Part shown: positions 9,143 through 18,087 of the stretch, one piece after another
Layout of the letters: every line of letters begins with the position of its first letter
Numbering within the stretch: the stretch's first letter is position 1
Assembly: GCA_016342645.1 (NCBI GenBank)
Contig: JAEINX010000038.1
Coordinates: 1 to 34,186, forward strand
Direction of reading: 5' to 3'
Length of the DNA: 34,186 nucleotides
From: Bacteroidales bacterium
GTDB lineage: Bacteria; Bacteroidota; Bacteroidia; Bacteroidales; JAEINX01
Translations under genes and position numbers: made by a program
Notes under the pieces: generated by a model
Database searches by the model: none
What the model saw: the letters and a program-made list of their open reading frames with translations, nothing else
What the model was told of the DNA's origin: nothing

Positions 9143-10168
9143 ATGAAACACACAATTGGATTAATTGGATTTGGAACTGTCGGTAGGGGAATTTGTGAAA
9201 TTCTTCTTGACAAAAAAAACTATTTAAAAGAAAAATATGGATTTGAATTTGTAATTACTGCAGTTGCCGATTTTGCTTTTGGCAATGTTTATAATCCTGA
9301 TGGATTAGATATCCCATTGATGCTTAAGCAAGCAAACGAAAAACAAAAATTTACAAAAGATTTAACTGATTATGATAATATTAAATTAATTAAAAATAGC
9401 AATTGTGATATAATTTGTGAGTTAACTTATACCGACCTAACAAGCGGAGGCCCTGCCATCGACCATGTTAGGGCTGCTCTTGAATCAGGCAAGCATATCG
9501 TAACAAGTAATAAAGGCCCGGCTGCCCTGTTCTATCCCGAAATGAAAAAAATTGCCGACCAAAACAATGTAAAATTCCTGATCGAAGGAACTGTTTGTGC
9601 AGGAACTCCGGTTATTAATCTTACTGACGGCCCTCTTGCCGGTTGCGATATTTCTAAAATTCGTGGTATTTTAAACGGAACCACAAATTATATGCTTTCG
9701 GAAATGGAAAAAGGAATGGCTTATGAAGAAGTATTAAAAATTGCTCAGGAGCTTGGATATGCCGAGGCCGACCCGACAGGAGATGTTGAAGGACATGATG
9801 CCAGAGGGAAAGTTACAATTCTTGCAAACATCGTAATGGGCGCAGGCATAAAAATTACAGATGTTCCTTGCCGGGGTATCACCAAAATAACCTCCGAAGA
9901 TATTGAAAATGCAAAAGCACAAAATAAGAGATGGAAATTAATTGGTTCTGTAGAGAAAAAAGATGGGAAAGTTATAACCTCGGTTTCTCCGGAAATGATT
10001 GATTATTCTCATCCTCTTGCAGGAGTAATGGGTGCAACAAATGCCTTAACCTTCACAACTGATTTACTTGGAGATGTTACAATTGTTGGACCGGGCGCCG
10101 GAAAAATCGAAACGGGTTTCTCTATTTTGACCGATATTTTAAGTATCCATCGTACAAATGGAAAATAG
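9143..10168 (+). CDS. Homoserine dehydrogenase, short form without ACT domain
   Basis: This 341-residue protein has a Rossmann GFGTVG motif (9-14) and the family signature around GILNGTTNYML (175-185), AEADPTGDVEGHDARGK (207-223) and GPGAG near the C-terminus. Lys117, Glu208, Asp219 and Lys223, which match the residues known for substrate binding and catalysis, are all present. There is no C-terminal ACT domain or fused aspartokinase, so threonine feedback is not expected through this chain. The enzyme interconverts aspartate semialdehyde and homoserine with NAD(P)H. Its place in an apparently catabolic operon suggests that it oxidises homoserine or a related hydroxy amino acid. That role is inference. 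Confidence 0.9.
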   Translation: MKHTIGLIGFGTVGRGICEILLDKKNYLKEKYGFEFVITAVADFAFGNVYNPDGLDIPLMLKQANEKQKFTKDLTDYDNIKLIKNSNCDIICELTYTDLTSGGPAIDHVRAALESGKHIVTSNKGPAALFYPEMKKIADQNNVKFLIEGTVCAGTPVINLTDGPLAGCDISKIRGILNGTTNYMLSEMEKGMAYEEVLKIAQELGYAEADPTGDVEGHDARGKVTILANIVMGAGIKITDVPCRGITKITSEDIENAKAQNKRWKLIGSVEKKDGKVITSVSPEMIDYSHPLAGVMGATNALTFTTDLLGDVTIVGPGAGKIETGFSILTDILSIHRTNGK

Positions 10169-10233
10169 TTGTTGAAATAGTTAAATGGACTGAACTCTAA
10201 TTAAATACTTAAAAATTATTAAAATAAAATACT

Positions 10234-11973
10234 ATGTCATACACAGGAAAATGCCTTAAAATTGACTTAACAAAAGCTTCCTCAAAGATCGAAGACAGCG
10301 ATCGTTCTTTAATTGAAAAATATATTGGAGGTAAAGGATTGGGCTTTGCTTTGCTTAACAATTTATCGCCTGATTCGGATGCTTTCAGTCCGGAAAATCC
10401 GGTGATCTTCGTAAACGGGCCTTTCACAGGAACTAAAGTTCAAACAAGTGCACGTACAACTCTCGTAACAAAGTCACCTCTAACCAACTCAGCTCTTGAT
10501 TCGCATTGTGGAGGAAATTTTGGGCCTCGACTGAAAGCTGCCGGATTCGATTATTTAATAATTACAGGAAAATCGGAAAAACCTGCTTATATTTATATTA
10601 ATAATGATAAAATTGAAATAAACGAGGCTGACGATTTATGGGGCAAAGGTATTTTTTATGTTAATGATGAATTGATAAAACGTCATCAGGGAATAAATCC
10701 GCGAGTAGCTGCAATTGGAATTGCCGGCGAAAACCTTTCTAAAATTGCTTGCATTGGAGTTGATAAACACCGTCAGTATGGCCGTGGGGGAGCAGGTGCT
10801 GTTTTGGGTTCTAAAAACCTAAAAGCAATTATTGTTGATGGCGACACACCGATAAAATATTTTGATGCAGAAAAGTTTAAAGAAATAAATAAACAGTTTA
10901 CCAAAGATATTCTGGATAACGAGGGTGTGAAATTTCGCCGAATCAAAGGCACTATGAAATGCGTTAGAAGCGGACAGGAAAATGAATTTTTACCTACGAA
11001 AAACTTTCAACTTGTTCAATTTGATGATTTTGAAAAAATCAGTTCGGAAGCAGCTCGTGAAGAACTGAATTGGGAAGACACAAGTTGCTATAATTGTTCA
11101 ATTCGTTGCTCGAAATGGGCAAGATGGGATGAGCATGAAATCGAAGGACCTGAATATGAAACAACAGCTTTTCTCGGTTCGGGTAGTATGGTAAATAATA
11201 TCAAAGATGTTTCATGGGCGAACGAACTTTGTAATGACCTTGGGTTGGATACAATTAGCACAGGGGTAAACTGTTCGTTTGCAATGGAATGTTACGAAAA
11301 AGGATTGCTCGATGATTGGCAGGGATTGGAAATGGATTGGGGCGATGCCGAAAATCAGCGTGAGTTTATAAAGTTGATTGCAAAAAGAGAAAAGGTAGGG
11401 AAAATTTTTGCAGACGGTACAAGAGATGCGGCAGCAAAAATTGGAAAAGGAAGTGAAAGTTTTGCAATAAATACTTACGGAATGGAACATTCGGGCGTAA
11501 ATCCTAAAGGTGCTTTAACTATGGCAGTTGTTATGGCTGTTGCCGATTTTGCGAGCCACACAAGACTTTGGTGTACGGAAGCCGAAATGGGGCCTGATTT
11601 TAAAATCGAAGACATTCCTCAAACAGTTGCCGACGGTCTTGATGAAATAAATGTTAGAAATTGTTTGGTTATCTGTGATTTTGTTCCGCTGGGATTAGAC
11701 AGGTTGGCTCCTTTACTTAATGCAGCAACAGGTTTTAATTTCTCAGCCGAATCATTAGCTCAGGTCGGTACAAATATTACAAATCTTGCACGTAAATATA
11801 ACTTAAGAAACGGAAGAAAAGCAAGCGATGATACTTTACCCGGCCGATTTTTCGACGAAGAATCCCTTTCAGGTTTTATGAGAGGAAAGAAAATTGACCG
11901 CAAATTCTTTAAGTCAATTGTTAAGGAATATTATGACATTCGCGGATGGAATGAAAATGGGGAGCCTGTATAA
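10234..11973 (+). CDS. Aldehyde:ferredoxin oxidoreductase family (tungsten/molybdenum)
   Basis: This 579-residue AOR-family protein begins with the typical GKCLKIDLT and IGGKGLG elements. The [4Fe-4S] ligands are Cys285, Cys288 and Cys292 (CYNCSIRC) plus Cys481 in CLVICDF. The GRGGAGAVLGSKNLKAI segment (183-199) belongs to the metallopterin-binding domain. Such enzymes oxidise aldehydes to carboxylates and reduce ferredoxin in anaerobes, using a bis-pterin tungsten cofactor. It is the last gene of the operon, 65 bp after homoserine dehydrogenase. Coupling to the aminotransferase suggests oxidation of an amino-acid-derived aldehyde with energy conservation. A hairpin at 11984-12006 lies just downstream. 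Confidence 0.92.
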   Translation: MSYTGKCLKIDLTKASSKIEDSDRSLIEKYIGGKGLGFALLNNLSPDSDAFSPENPVIFVNGPFTGTKVQTSARTTLVTKSPLTNSALDSHCGGNFGPRLKAAGFDYLIITGKSEKPAYIYINNDKIEINEADDLWGKGIFYVNDELIKRHQGINPRVAAIGIAGENLSKIACIGVDKHRQYGRGGAGAVLGSKNLKAIIVDGDTPIKYFDAEKFKEINKQFTKDILDNEGVKFRRIKGTMKCVRSGQENEFLPTKNFQLVQFDDFEKISSEAAREELNWEDTSCYNCSIRCSKWARWDEHEIEGPEYETTAFLGSGSMVNNIKDVSWANELCNDLGLDTISTGVNCSFAMECYEKGLLDDWQGLEMDWGDAENQREFIKLIAKREKVGKIFADGTRDAAAKIGKGSESFAINTYGMEHSGVNPKGALTMAVVMAVADFASHTRLWCTEAEMGPDFKIEDIPQTVADGLDEINVRNCLVICDFVPLGLDRLAPLLNAATGFNFSAESLAQVGTNITNLARKYNLRNGRKASDDTLPGRFFDEESLSGFMRGKKIDRKFFKSIVKEYYDIRGWNENGEPV

Positions 11974-11992
11974 AAGTTAATCTGCGGGTGAC

Positions 11993-12009
11993 TTAAAGTC
12001 ACCTGCTGA
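11993..12009. repeat. 17-bp direct repeat, copy 1, flanking the R-M genes
   Basis: TTAAAGTCACCTGCTGA occurs here and again at 13786-13802, on either side of the two restriction-modification genes. This copy is also the right half of a hairpin (GGTGAC, TTAAA loop, GTCACC at 11987-12003) that could act as a weak terminator for the AOR operon. No T-run follows. Confidence 0.8.
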
Positions 12010-12091
12010 TTATTCTGAAATAAGATTTATCTGTTACTATAAAACACTTATTGCAAGGTACTTGGTTCGGTCAAGTAATATGTAAGATCCC

Positions 12092-12835
12092 TTATACTTC
12101 AAACAATTCAGCAGGATTTATTTTAAATTGTAACATTTTTGCTGTCTCTCTACCACCATCACCACCTTTTCTTTGCATTGTAATATTTCCTATTTTAATG
12201 CTACCTCGTTTTGTTATTATTACTTTCCCATTACCATAATGATTAGCAACAATATTTATTGGTTTTAATACCCATCTTGCATTTTTTTCAACCATTTGAG
12301 CAACTAACATCCACTCTGCTGCAAATTTACCGCGGCCTTTGATAATGTCGTTTATGATTAGTGTTTTATGTTTTTCTAACCAATTTATTAAAATGTTTTG
12401 ATTTGCTTTATTAAATTCATTAATAAATGTACGTCTTGGGTCTTTCGGGTTTTTAATTGTCGGTTTTAATTCCCCTGTATATTTTTTCAAAATTTTTGTC
12501 ACGATATCAGGAATTGACCACATTTCTACATATTTATCAATCCACCTTTTATCGATCTGATTAAATCCTTTTGTGTTACTTACAAATTTGACTTGTAAGT
12601 TTTCTACATCCAATGCTTTCTTCAATTTAATCGTTACTTGTACCTGAACATCAGTCTTATAACCGGAAATTATTATTGCTTCAACATATTTGATTTCGGT
12701 CAGATTGTAACCCATAATTTTAAGCCAGGATTTTGCATCTTCGTCTTTTTCCCAATTGTTAAATTTATTAGCAATATCTTTTTCATTTTTAAAACCGTCT
12801 TTTGCAGTTTGAGATCCTCTTTGAATTAAATCCAT
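12092..12835 (-). CDS. Probable type II restriction endonuclease
   Basis: I start at ATG 12835 (247 residues) rather than 30 codons upstream, because TAATG there overlaps the methyltransferase stop by one base, a classic coupled start. A candidate PD-(D/E)XK core is Asp62 (KTDVQV) followed by strand LQVKFVS with Gln81-x-Lys83, so the usual Glu would be Gln. The segment GFNQIDKRWIDKYVEMW just after it is conserved-looking. I cannot name the family or cutting site with confidence; a HinfI/Tsp45I-type relationship is possible. The call rests mainly on tight coupling to a beta-class methyltransferase and the nuclease-like core. Confidence 0.75.
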   Translation of the reverse strand: MDLIQRGSQTAKDGFKNEKDIANKFNNWEKDEDAKSWLKIMGYNLTEIKYVEAIIISGYKTDVQVQVTIKLKKALDVENLQVKFVSNTKGFNQIDKRWIDKYVEMWSIPDIVTKILKKYTGELKPTIKNPKDPRRTFINEFNKANQNILINWLEKHKTLIINDIIKGRGKFAAEWMLVAQMVEKNARWVLKPINIVANHYGNGKVIITKRGSIKIGNITMQRKGGDGGRETAKMLQFKINPAELFEV

Positions 12836-13629
12836 TATAAAGTGAATAAGTTTTGTTTGACATATTCTTTTAATCTTTCTTTTGCAATTTTCGTATATTC
12901 TAAAGATATTTCTGATCCTATCCATTTTCTATTTAGAAGATGAGCAACTTTTGCTGTTGTACCACTTCCCATAAAAGGGTCATATATTAAATCTCCCTCA
13001 TTTGTCCATGTTTTAATTTGGTCGTAAGCTAATTTTTCAGGAAATATTGCAGGATGTTTATATGCAATTTTGTCCTTTGTTGAAATTCCACCTCCAATTG
13101 AATAAAAAAACACATTGCCAACTTTCTTTTCTTTTGTTCTTTCTACTTTTTTGTAATTTAAAGTTCCTTCCTTGCCACGATTTTTCATATTCGCCAAACC
13201 ATTATATTTTGTTAGCTCTGTATTAGGATTAAATGTTTTTGGTGCACTTTTTGAAAATGCAAACATATATTCAAAATGTTGATGGTATCTATTTCCTGTT
13301 GTTGGCATCGGATTATTTTTGTAGTAAATCATTGTGTCATGAATATTAAATCCCATTTCCTTAAAATAAAGGGCTTGTTTAAATGAAGTTCCTGTTTCAC
13401 TGCCATTTTCTGTTTTATCTCCAACAACCCATATAATAATGCCTCCTTTTTTTATAATTCTAAATAATTCGGTTACAATTTTTTCAAAAGGTAAATCATA
13501 GCTATTATAATTTCGTAAATCATCATAAGGAGGAGATGTTAAAACCATATCAACACTTTCTTTTTGCATTATAGCCATTGTGTCAATGCAATTCTCATTA
13601 TATATTCTATTATACTCAATTTTCCTCAT
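12835..13629 (-). CDS. Type II DNA methyltransferase, beta class (N4-C or N6-A)
   Basis: This 264-residue protein has catalytic motif IV TSPPYDDL at 31-38 near the N-terminus and the AdoMet motif DPFMGSGTT at 217-225 near the C-terminus, the order of the beta class. HPAIFPEKLA (192-201) is the motif before motif I that is common in N4-cytosine and beta N6-adenine enzymes. TSPPY occurs in both groups, so the target base is not settled. It is transcribed first, with the endonuclease gene overlapping its stop by one base, an order that lets protection precede cutting. The pair is flanked by a 17-bp direct repeat. There is no specificity subunit, which fits type II. Confidence 0.92.
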   Translation of the reverse strand: MRKIEYNRIYNENCIDTMAIMQKESVDMVLTSPPYDDLRNYNSYDLPFEKIVTELFRIIKKGGIIIWVVGDKTENGSETGTSFKQALYFKEMGFNIHDTMIYYKNNPMPTTGNRYHQHFEYMFAFSKSAPKTFNPNTELTKYNGLANMKNRGKEGTLNYKKVERTKEKKVGNVFFYSIGGGISTKDKIAYKHPAIFPEKLAYDQIKTWTNEGDLIYDPFMGSGTTAKVAHLLNRKWIGSEISLEYTKIAKERLKEYVKQNLFTL

Positions 13630-13785
13630 AATGCAAAGATAGTTTTTTCTTTACTTTTTCTATTAACTGGCTTATTCCATGTCCTTAATTTTCCTTTTAA
13701 AGGGTTTGGCCTTGAAACACGGTGAGAACGGGATATACCCTAAAAAGAAAAGAGTAATATCCATGATTAAATATTATGTAAACTG

Positions 13786-13802
13786 TTAAAGTCACCTGCT
13801 GA
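13786..13802. repeat. 17-bp direct repeat, copy 2, flanking the R-M genes
   Basis: This is the exact second copy of the sequence at 11993-12009. Here it overlaps an 8-bp perfect hairpin, TAAAGTCA/TGACTTTA (13787-13807, 5-nt loop), downstream of the TM2 gene on the minus strand. Confidence 0.8.
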
Positions 13803-13832
13803 CTTTATAGAACTTATTTTCTATTTCCAGAA

Positions 13833-14189
13833 TTAAGAATTTGCTCCTCTCATCAGAAACATTATTTCATTGGCAGTTCGTTGGTTGAAAGTGAAAGCAA
13901 GTTCTTTGTAGTTAATCAAATCAACGATGGTTCCAATCAGGCAAAGTCCACCGGTGAATAAATACAAAATTCCCATTCCGATTTGTCCGATAAGAAATCG
14001 TTGGACACCTGCAACAATCACTAAACCAAGCAAAGTAGTTAATAAAATGATTTGTGGGTCTTTTCTTCTTGCACGATAAATGTTTACAAATTGTTGGAGT
14101 TGCGTATCATCCAATTCTTTTGTTATGTTTTGGATGTAAGCCATTTCTTCGCCCTGAAGTTCTGGCATAATTTGAAATAATCTATTCAT
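13833..14189 (-). CDS. TM2-domain membrane protein
   Basis: This 118-residue protein has an N-terminal soluble helix (LDDTQLQQFVNIYRARRKDP) followed by two membrane segments, about residues 48-66 and 73-90. The TM2 signature GVQRFLIGQIGMGILYLFTGGLCLIGTIVDL lies across the second segment. TM2 proteins are small inner-membrane proteins of unknown biochemical role. The start overlaps the end of the upstream DUF2752 gene by 8 bp, so the two are translationally linked and probably act together. Confidence 0.88.
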   Translation of the reverse strand: MNRLFQIMPELQGEEMAYIQNITKELDDTQLQQFVNIYRARRKDPQIILLTTLLGLVIVAGVQRFLIGQIGMGILYLFTGGLCLIGTIVDLINYKELAFTFNQRTANEIMFLMRGANS

Positions 14190-14532
14190 TGTGTTGTGGG
14201 TTTTGGGTTAATCCCGATACAAAACGGGATGATTTTTTATATGAATTTTTGAATACTTGAATTATTCTTGAAACTAAAATTACCACGGCAATAATTCCCA
14301 AAGGATGGGCATAAAAGGAATTTTGTAAATCACCCCTGAAAAAGTATGATATTGAATGGCCTAAGCCACATCCCGGGCAGTATTTAAATCCCAAATTATG
14401 AAAAACACAAAAACTATAATGCTGTTCGTTTTCAGGATTAAGAAAAGCCAATGAAACTAAAGCACCTATCCAGATAAATGCTTCAAGGTTTTTACGAAAA
14501 TATTTTAATCCGGTTAGTATTTTAGTTTTCAA
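14182..14532 (-). CDS. DUF2752 membrane protein, TTG start
   Basis: This 116-residue protein begins at a TTG codon (14532), and no in-frame ATG exists before the conserved region. It carries the DUF2752 hallmark KYCPGCGLGHS (about residues 52-62) between two membrane segments, about 18-31 and 75-92. The CPxCG-like motif may bind a metal or form a disulfide. DUF2752 is often found next to TM2-domain genes, as here with an 8-bp overlap. Function is unknown. Confidence 0.85.
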   Translation of the reverse strand: MKTKILTGLKYFRKNLEAFIWIGALVSLAFLNPENEQHYSFCVFHNLGFKYCPGCGLGHSISYFFRGDLQNSFYAHPLGIIAVVILVSRIIQVFKNSYKKSSRFVSGLTQNPQHNE

Positions 14533-14669
14533 TATTCAGGTTTTTTATTGAACAAATATAATTATTATTTTAATGCTATAATAATAGTTAACAATAAATT
14601 TATTAACACATTTTTATATAAACATTTTTCAAGAAAAGACCGCTTTTAAAAGGTATGGATGAATTTCCC

Positions 14670-15326
14670 CTATTTTTTTAATTCACCAAAATCATATTCA
14701 TAGATATTGGTAATAGTTCCATTTTCATCCCACCATGTTTCTTTGCCATGCTTTAAATTGTCAAAATAATTTACTTCAATTTTTATTTTGCCATTTGGAT
14801 GATAGGCTTTTTGCTTTCCGCTACCGTTTTTGAAATCACCAATTCCAACAATTTTCCCTTCGGGATCATAGTACAGCCAACGTCCGTCGTACATTCCGTT
14901 TTTATAACCACCTTCTGCTTTCAAGTTGCCGTTTTCAAACCACGCAAAATATGATCCATCAAGTGTGTCATTTCTAAAGAATTTTTCAGAAACTTTATTT
15001 CCTCCTTTATCCCAATAGATTGAAATTCCGTTTTGTAGGTTATTTTTATAGTTTTCTTCACTTTCTTTGTATCCTACTTTATTCCATCTTATTAAAGTTC
15101 CGTTTAGCTTATTATCTTTATAATTTGCAAACATCTTTTTTTTTCCGTTTTCATGCCACCATTTTGCTTCCCCATTAATAGCTTCATTTTTATATGAAAT
15201 TTCCGATTTTTTATTGCCATTTTCGTAGTATAAAACCTCTCTATTTGAGCATCCCGAGAAAATAAATATTATTATCGCTAAACAAAATAAATAAAGGATA
15301 AGTTTTGATAACGTTTTTGATTTCAT
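14670..15326 (-). CDS. MORN-variant (YwqK-like) repeat lipoprotein
   Basis: I start at ATG 15326 (218 residues), because the 14 codons before it would put charged residues ahead of the leader. Residues 1-26 are a lipoprotein signal ending FSGC (Cys26). The rest is made of about eight repeats of roughly 23 residues with the pattern Y-x-N-G-x-x-x-x-E-x-x-Y-K-N, such as YYENGNKKSEISYKN and WHENGKKKMFANYKD. These are MORN-variant repeats of the YwqK type. That family is often labelled antitoxin, but there is no toxin partner here, and a structural or surface-binding role is more likely. It follows the LysM gene by 65 bp on the same strand. Confidence 0.85.
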   Translation of the reverse strand: MKSKTLSKLILYLFCLAIIIFIFSGCSNREVLYYENGNKKSEISYKNEAINGEAKWWHENGKKKMFANYKDNKLNGTLIRWNKVGYKESEENYKNNLQNGISIYWDKGGNKVSEKFFRNDTLDGSYFAWFENGNLKAEGGYKNGMYDGRWLYYDPEGKIVGIGDFKNGSGKQKAYHPNGKIKIEVNYFDNLKHGKETWWDENGTITNIYEYDFGELKK

Positions 15327-15391
15327 AGTCTGTGAATATCTTGCTTTTTTATGCCGACATAATAACAAAATTAAAATGGATATATTTCTTT

Positions 15392-18058
15392 TTAATTTTT
15401 GTATTCAAATATCGGTTCGGGAATTTTTTTATTCATATCAAGTAATTTAAAATCCTGATATTTATAAATATTCCAATGTTTGTTTTCAAATCCACCTTGC
15501 CATTTTTTTTCAAAAATAAATTTTGTGTGCAAAAGATTAATATCAAAATAAGGCAAACAATCCTGAAAATCCCTTCCAAAACTATTAAGTGCATTTAGAA
15601 AATACCATGCAATATCGAATCCTTCAAAAGAATATTGTAGGGGTTCGGTTTTGAATTTCGACCGGAAATCAAGAACAAATCGTTTCACATTATTATCATC
15701 ATAATCAATAAAATGTTGTGAAAAAATATTTGATTTTAATTTAATAAGATACTTAGAATCCAGTTCACAAAATTTATCCCATCGTGGCAAACAAATTAAA
15801 TTAATGTTCATTGAATCGGCAATTTGGTATAATTGAGTAATTAAATTAATTGCAAAAACATTGTTTCTTGTTGAAACTAAAATAGTATTATCACGACACA
15901 CGGAAGCATTTTTTGCAATTCCCGCAACGCTGTCTCTGCTATAAATAATTTCTTTAACGGAATTTAAAAACAGCGTACTGTCATCAGGTAAACTCTCCAA
16001 GCTATCACGAAAAACCAATGTATTTTCAATGCTGAAATCATTAGTGTAAGGTATTTTGTGTAAGGAAGTATCCCAATCAACAACATCAATTGTGTCAATA
16101 TACGAAATGCTATCCATAAAATTTATTTCTTCAAGAATATTCAATAATTCATAATTTTGAAAATAAACCGAATCGTGAATCAAATCAGAAATACCAAAAA
16201 AGAGTTGCGATGAAAGCAAAGCTTCGGTATAGGATGTTTGTCGAACAACCATGATGTTATCATCGGAGAAATTATTAATAACAAAATCAATAACATTATT
16301 ATATTGATCGTATTCAGATGATTGTATTTTATAAACATTTGGATTTTGAAACAGGATTTCTTCTCTCGACGAAAATGGATTTACTATGCTTATGTTGTGA
16401 ATTTTTGCAAATTCGGAAATAACGGCGAAACTTTTGCTAAAAACTGGCCCGATAATAAGATCCATGAACATAAATTCACGGTTTCTTAAAATTTCGGTAG
16501 CCTGATCGTCATCATTTCCAAGATCGTAAACAAACAAATTGATTTGCATTCCTGATTTATTTAATGAGTCAACTGCTATCATAAAACCTTCATAAAACTG
16601 AAGGAAACGAAAAGATTTTTCATATTCGTAAGGCAGTGATTCAAAATCAATTTCATCCATAATACTATCAGGATAATTCAATTGATCTAAATCATCTAAA
16701 TAAAAAGGAAGCATTAATGCAACATTATAAATAATACCGCGGTTAATGAAATAATTTCCACAATTTATGCTATCAATATTATTTGGTTTAAAGACTTTTT
16801 CGGTTTCCTTTATTTTTTCCTCAATAATTTCTTCCGGTTCAATAATATCGGGCTCAACTGGAATTTTTATTGTTTGCCCTTTAAAAACCTTATTACCGAG
16901 TTTAGGATTAATTTCTAAAATATTATAGATATTAATATTGTAATCTTGAGCTATACGTTTTAATTTTTCTTTCTTAACGGCTTTGTGTAATATGAAATCA
17001 TTCAGTCTTTTTTTTTTTTGAATCCTGATAATTTGACCAATTTTTAAATTGAGCGTAAGCCCGGGATTCCATTCCTTCAAGCTATCAATGCTAACTTTAT
17101 ATTGAATTGCTATCCGGTAAAGAGTTTCTTTCTTTTTAACTACATGATTAATATATTCCGTTTTCTCATCCTGAATAATTGCCTTTTTAACAATAGGTTT
17201 TTCAATATTATATTTTTGTGGAATACGAATTATTTGTCCTGTTTTCAGATTGTCAACGGGATTAGGGTTTGCGTTTTTAATTCTATCGACCGGGATTGAG
17301 TAATATTGTGAAATGCTATACAAAGTTTCATCTTTTTTTACGGTATGAAACAAATACTTATTTGTTGGCCTTGCCGGAATATCTTTGGAAGAAATTCTTT
17401 CTTCGGACTCATTAGTATTTGATGTTGCAGATATAATTTGGGGACTTTTTGAGTTATTTGAACTATTTGAATTATTGCTTGTTGGAGTTTTATTTTGCGA
17501 GGTTTTTGGTTTAGCTGAAGAATTATTACCGGTTTTTGGCTTAATCAAATTTGCTTTTCTTTGAGTTGATTTTTTAGAAATAACAGGAATTTTTACATAT
17601 TCATTTTTCCCGAAAGAATTTGAATTTAATTTAGGATTAGCAAATTTTATATCTTCGGGAGTTACGAGATAAATACTTGCAATTTCTTCAATTGTTTCAT
17701 TTTCTCTCGAAACATGATAAATAAAATCGAAATCTTTAGGATCAAATCGGGGAGTTTGTGTTTTTATTGGGGCATTTGTGTTTTTTGATAAACCCGAAGA
17801 AGGGATTTTTAACACCTGTTTTATCCTCAGTCCGTCTAAAACACCCGGATTTTCACGTGCAATATTTTCAATGCTTTGTGAATAAGCTTTTGATATCGAA
17901 TACAATGTCTGTCCTTTTTCAACTGTATGAAGATAATATTCTTTGTTATTGATTTGCTTCGTAATATTTGATTTTATAACCGGCGTAGGGCTTTGATTTT
18001 GAGCAAAACCGATTAGACTAAAAGTAAGAATCAATATTAATATTTCGAGTTTCTTCAT
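15392..18058 (-). CDS. Five-LysM protein with periplasmic-binding (PBP1-like) domain
   Basis: I start at ATG 18058 (888 residues), where a signal peptide ending GFAQ begins. Five LysM modules lie at about 42-87, 112-159, 236-281, 303-348 and 355-401. Most read like HTVxKxETLYSIS...NP...LKxGQIIRIP, and the fifth is the most diverged. A low-complexity Asn/Ser/Lys linker (165-225) splits them. Residues about 440-888 look like a type 1 periplasmic-binding fold (ALMLPFYLDD, DLIIGPVFS, ENTLV-type strands) as in amino-acid receptor proteins or LpoA. It probably tethers to peptidoglycan and senses a ligand or activates a cell-wall enzyme. It follows guaA by 29 bp, an arrangement I recall from other Bacteroidota. 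Confidence 0.88.
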   Translation of the reverse strand: MKKLEILILILTFSLIGFAQNQSPTPVIKSNITKQINNKEYYLHTVEKGQTLYSISKAYSQSIENIARENPGVLDGLRIKQVLKIPSSGLSKNTNAPIKTQTPRFDPKDFDFIYHVSRENETIEEIASIYLVTPEDIKFANPKLNSNSFGKNEYVKIPVISKKSTQRKANLIKPKTGNNSSAKPKTSQNKTPTSNNSNSSNNSKSPQIISATSNTNESEERISSKDIPARPTNKYLFHTVKKDETLYSISQYYSIPVDRIKNANPNPVDNLKTGQIIRIPQKYNIEKPIVKKAIIQDEKTEYINHVVKKKETLYRIAIQYKVSIDSLKEWNPGLTLNLKIGQIIRIQKKKRLNDFILHKAVKKEKLKRIAQDYNINIYNILEINPKLGNKVFKGQTIKIPVEPDIIEPEEIIEEKIKETEKVFKPNNIDSINCGNYFINRGIIYNVALMLPFYLDDLDQLNYPDSIMDEIDFESLPYEYEKSFRFLQFYEGFMIAVDSLNKSGMQINLFVYDLGNDDDQATEILRNREFMFMDLIIGPVFSKSFAVISEFAKIHNISIVNPFSSREEILFQNPNVYKIQSSEYDQYNNVIDFVINNFSDDNIMVVRQTSYTEALLSSQLFFGISDLIHDSVYFQNYELLNILEEINFMDSISYIDTIDVVDWDTSLHKIPYTNDFSIENTLVFRDSLESLPDDSTLFLNSVKEIIYSRDSVAGIAKNASVCRDNTILVSTRNNVFAINLITQLYQIADSMNINLICLPRWDKFCELDSKYLIKLKSNIFSQHFIDYDDNNVKRFVLDFRSKFKTEPLQYSFEGFDIAWYFLNALNSFGRDFQDCLPYFDINLLHTKFIFEKKWQGGFENKHWNIYKYQDFKLLDMNKKIPEPIFEYKN

Positions 18059-18087
18059 TTTTACAAATATATAAAAAAAATAAACGC

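Noticed and set aside
12836..12925. Longer endonuclease start inside the methyltransferase gene
   Set aside because: The TAATG overlap at 12833-12837 is the natural coupled start.
14670..15326. Antitoxin of a toxin-antitoxin pair
   Set aside because: The YwqK label is only a family name. The protein is lipidated and no toxin gene is adjacent.
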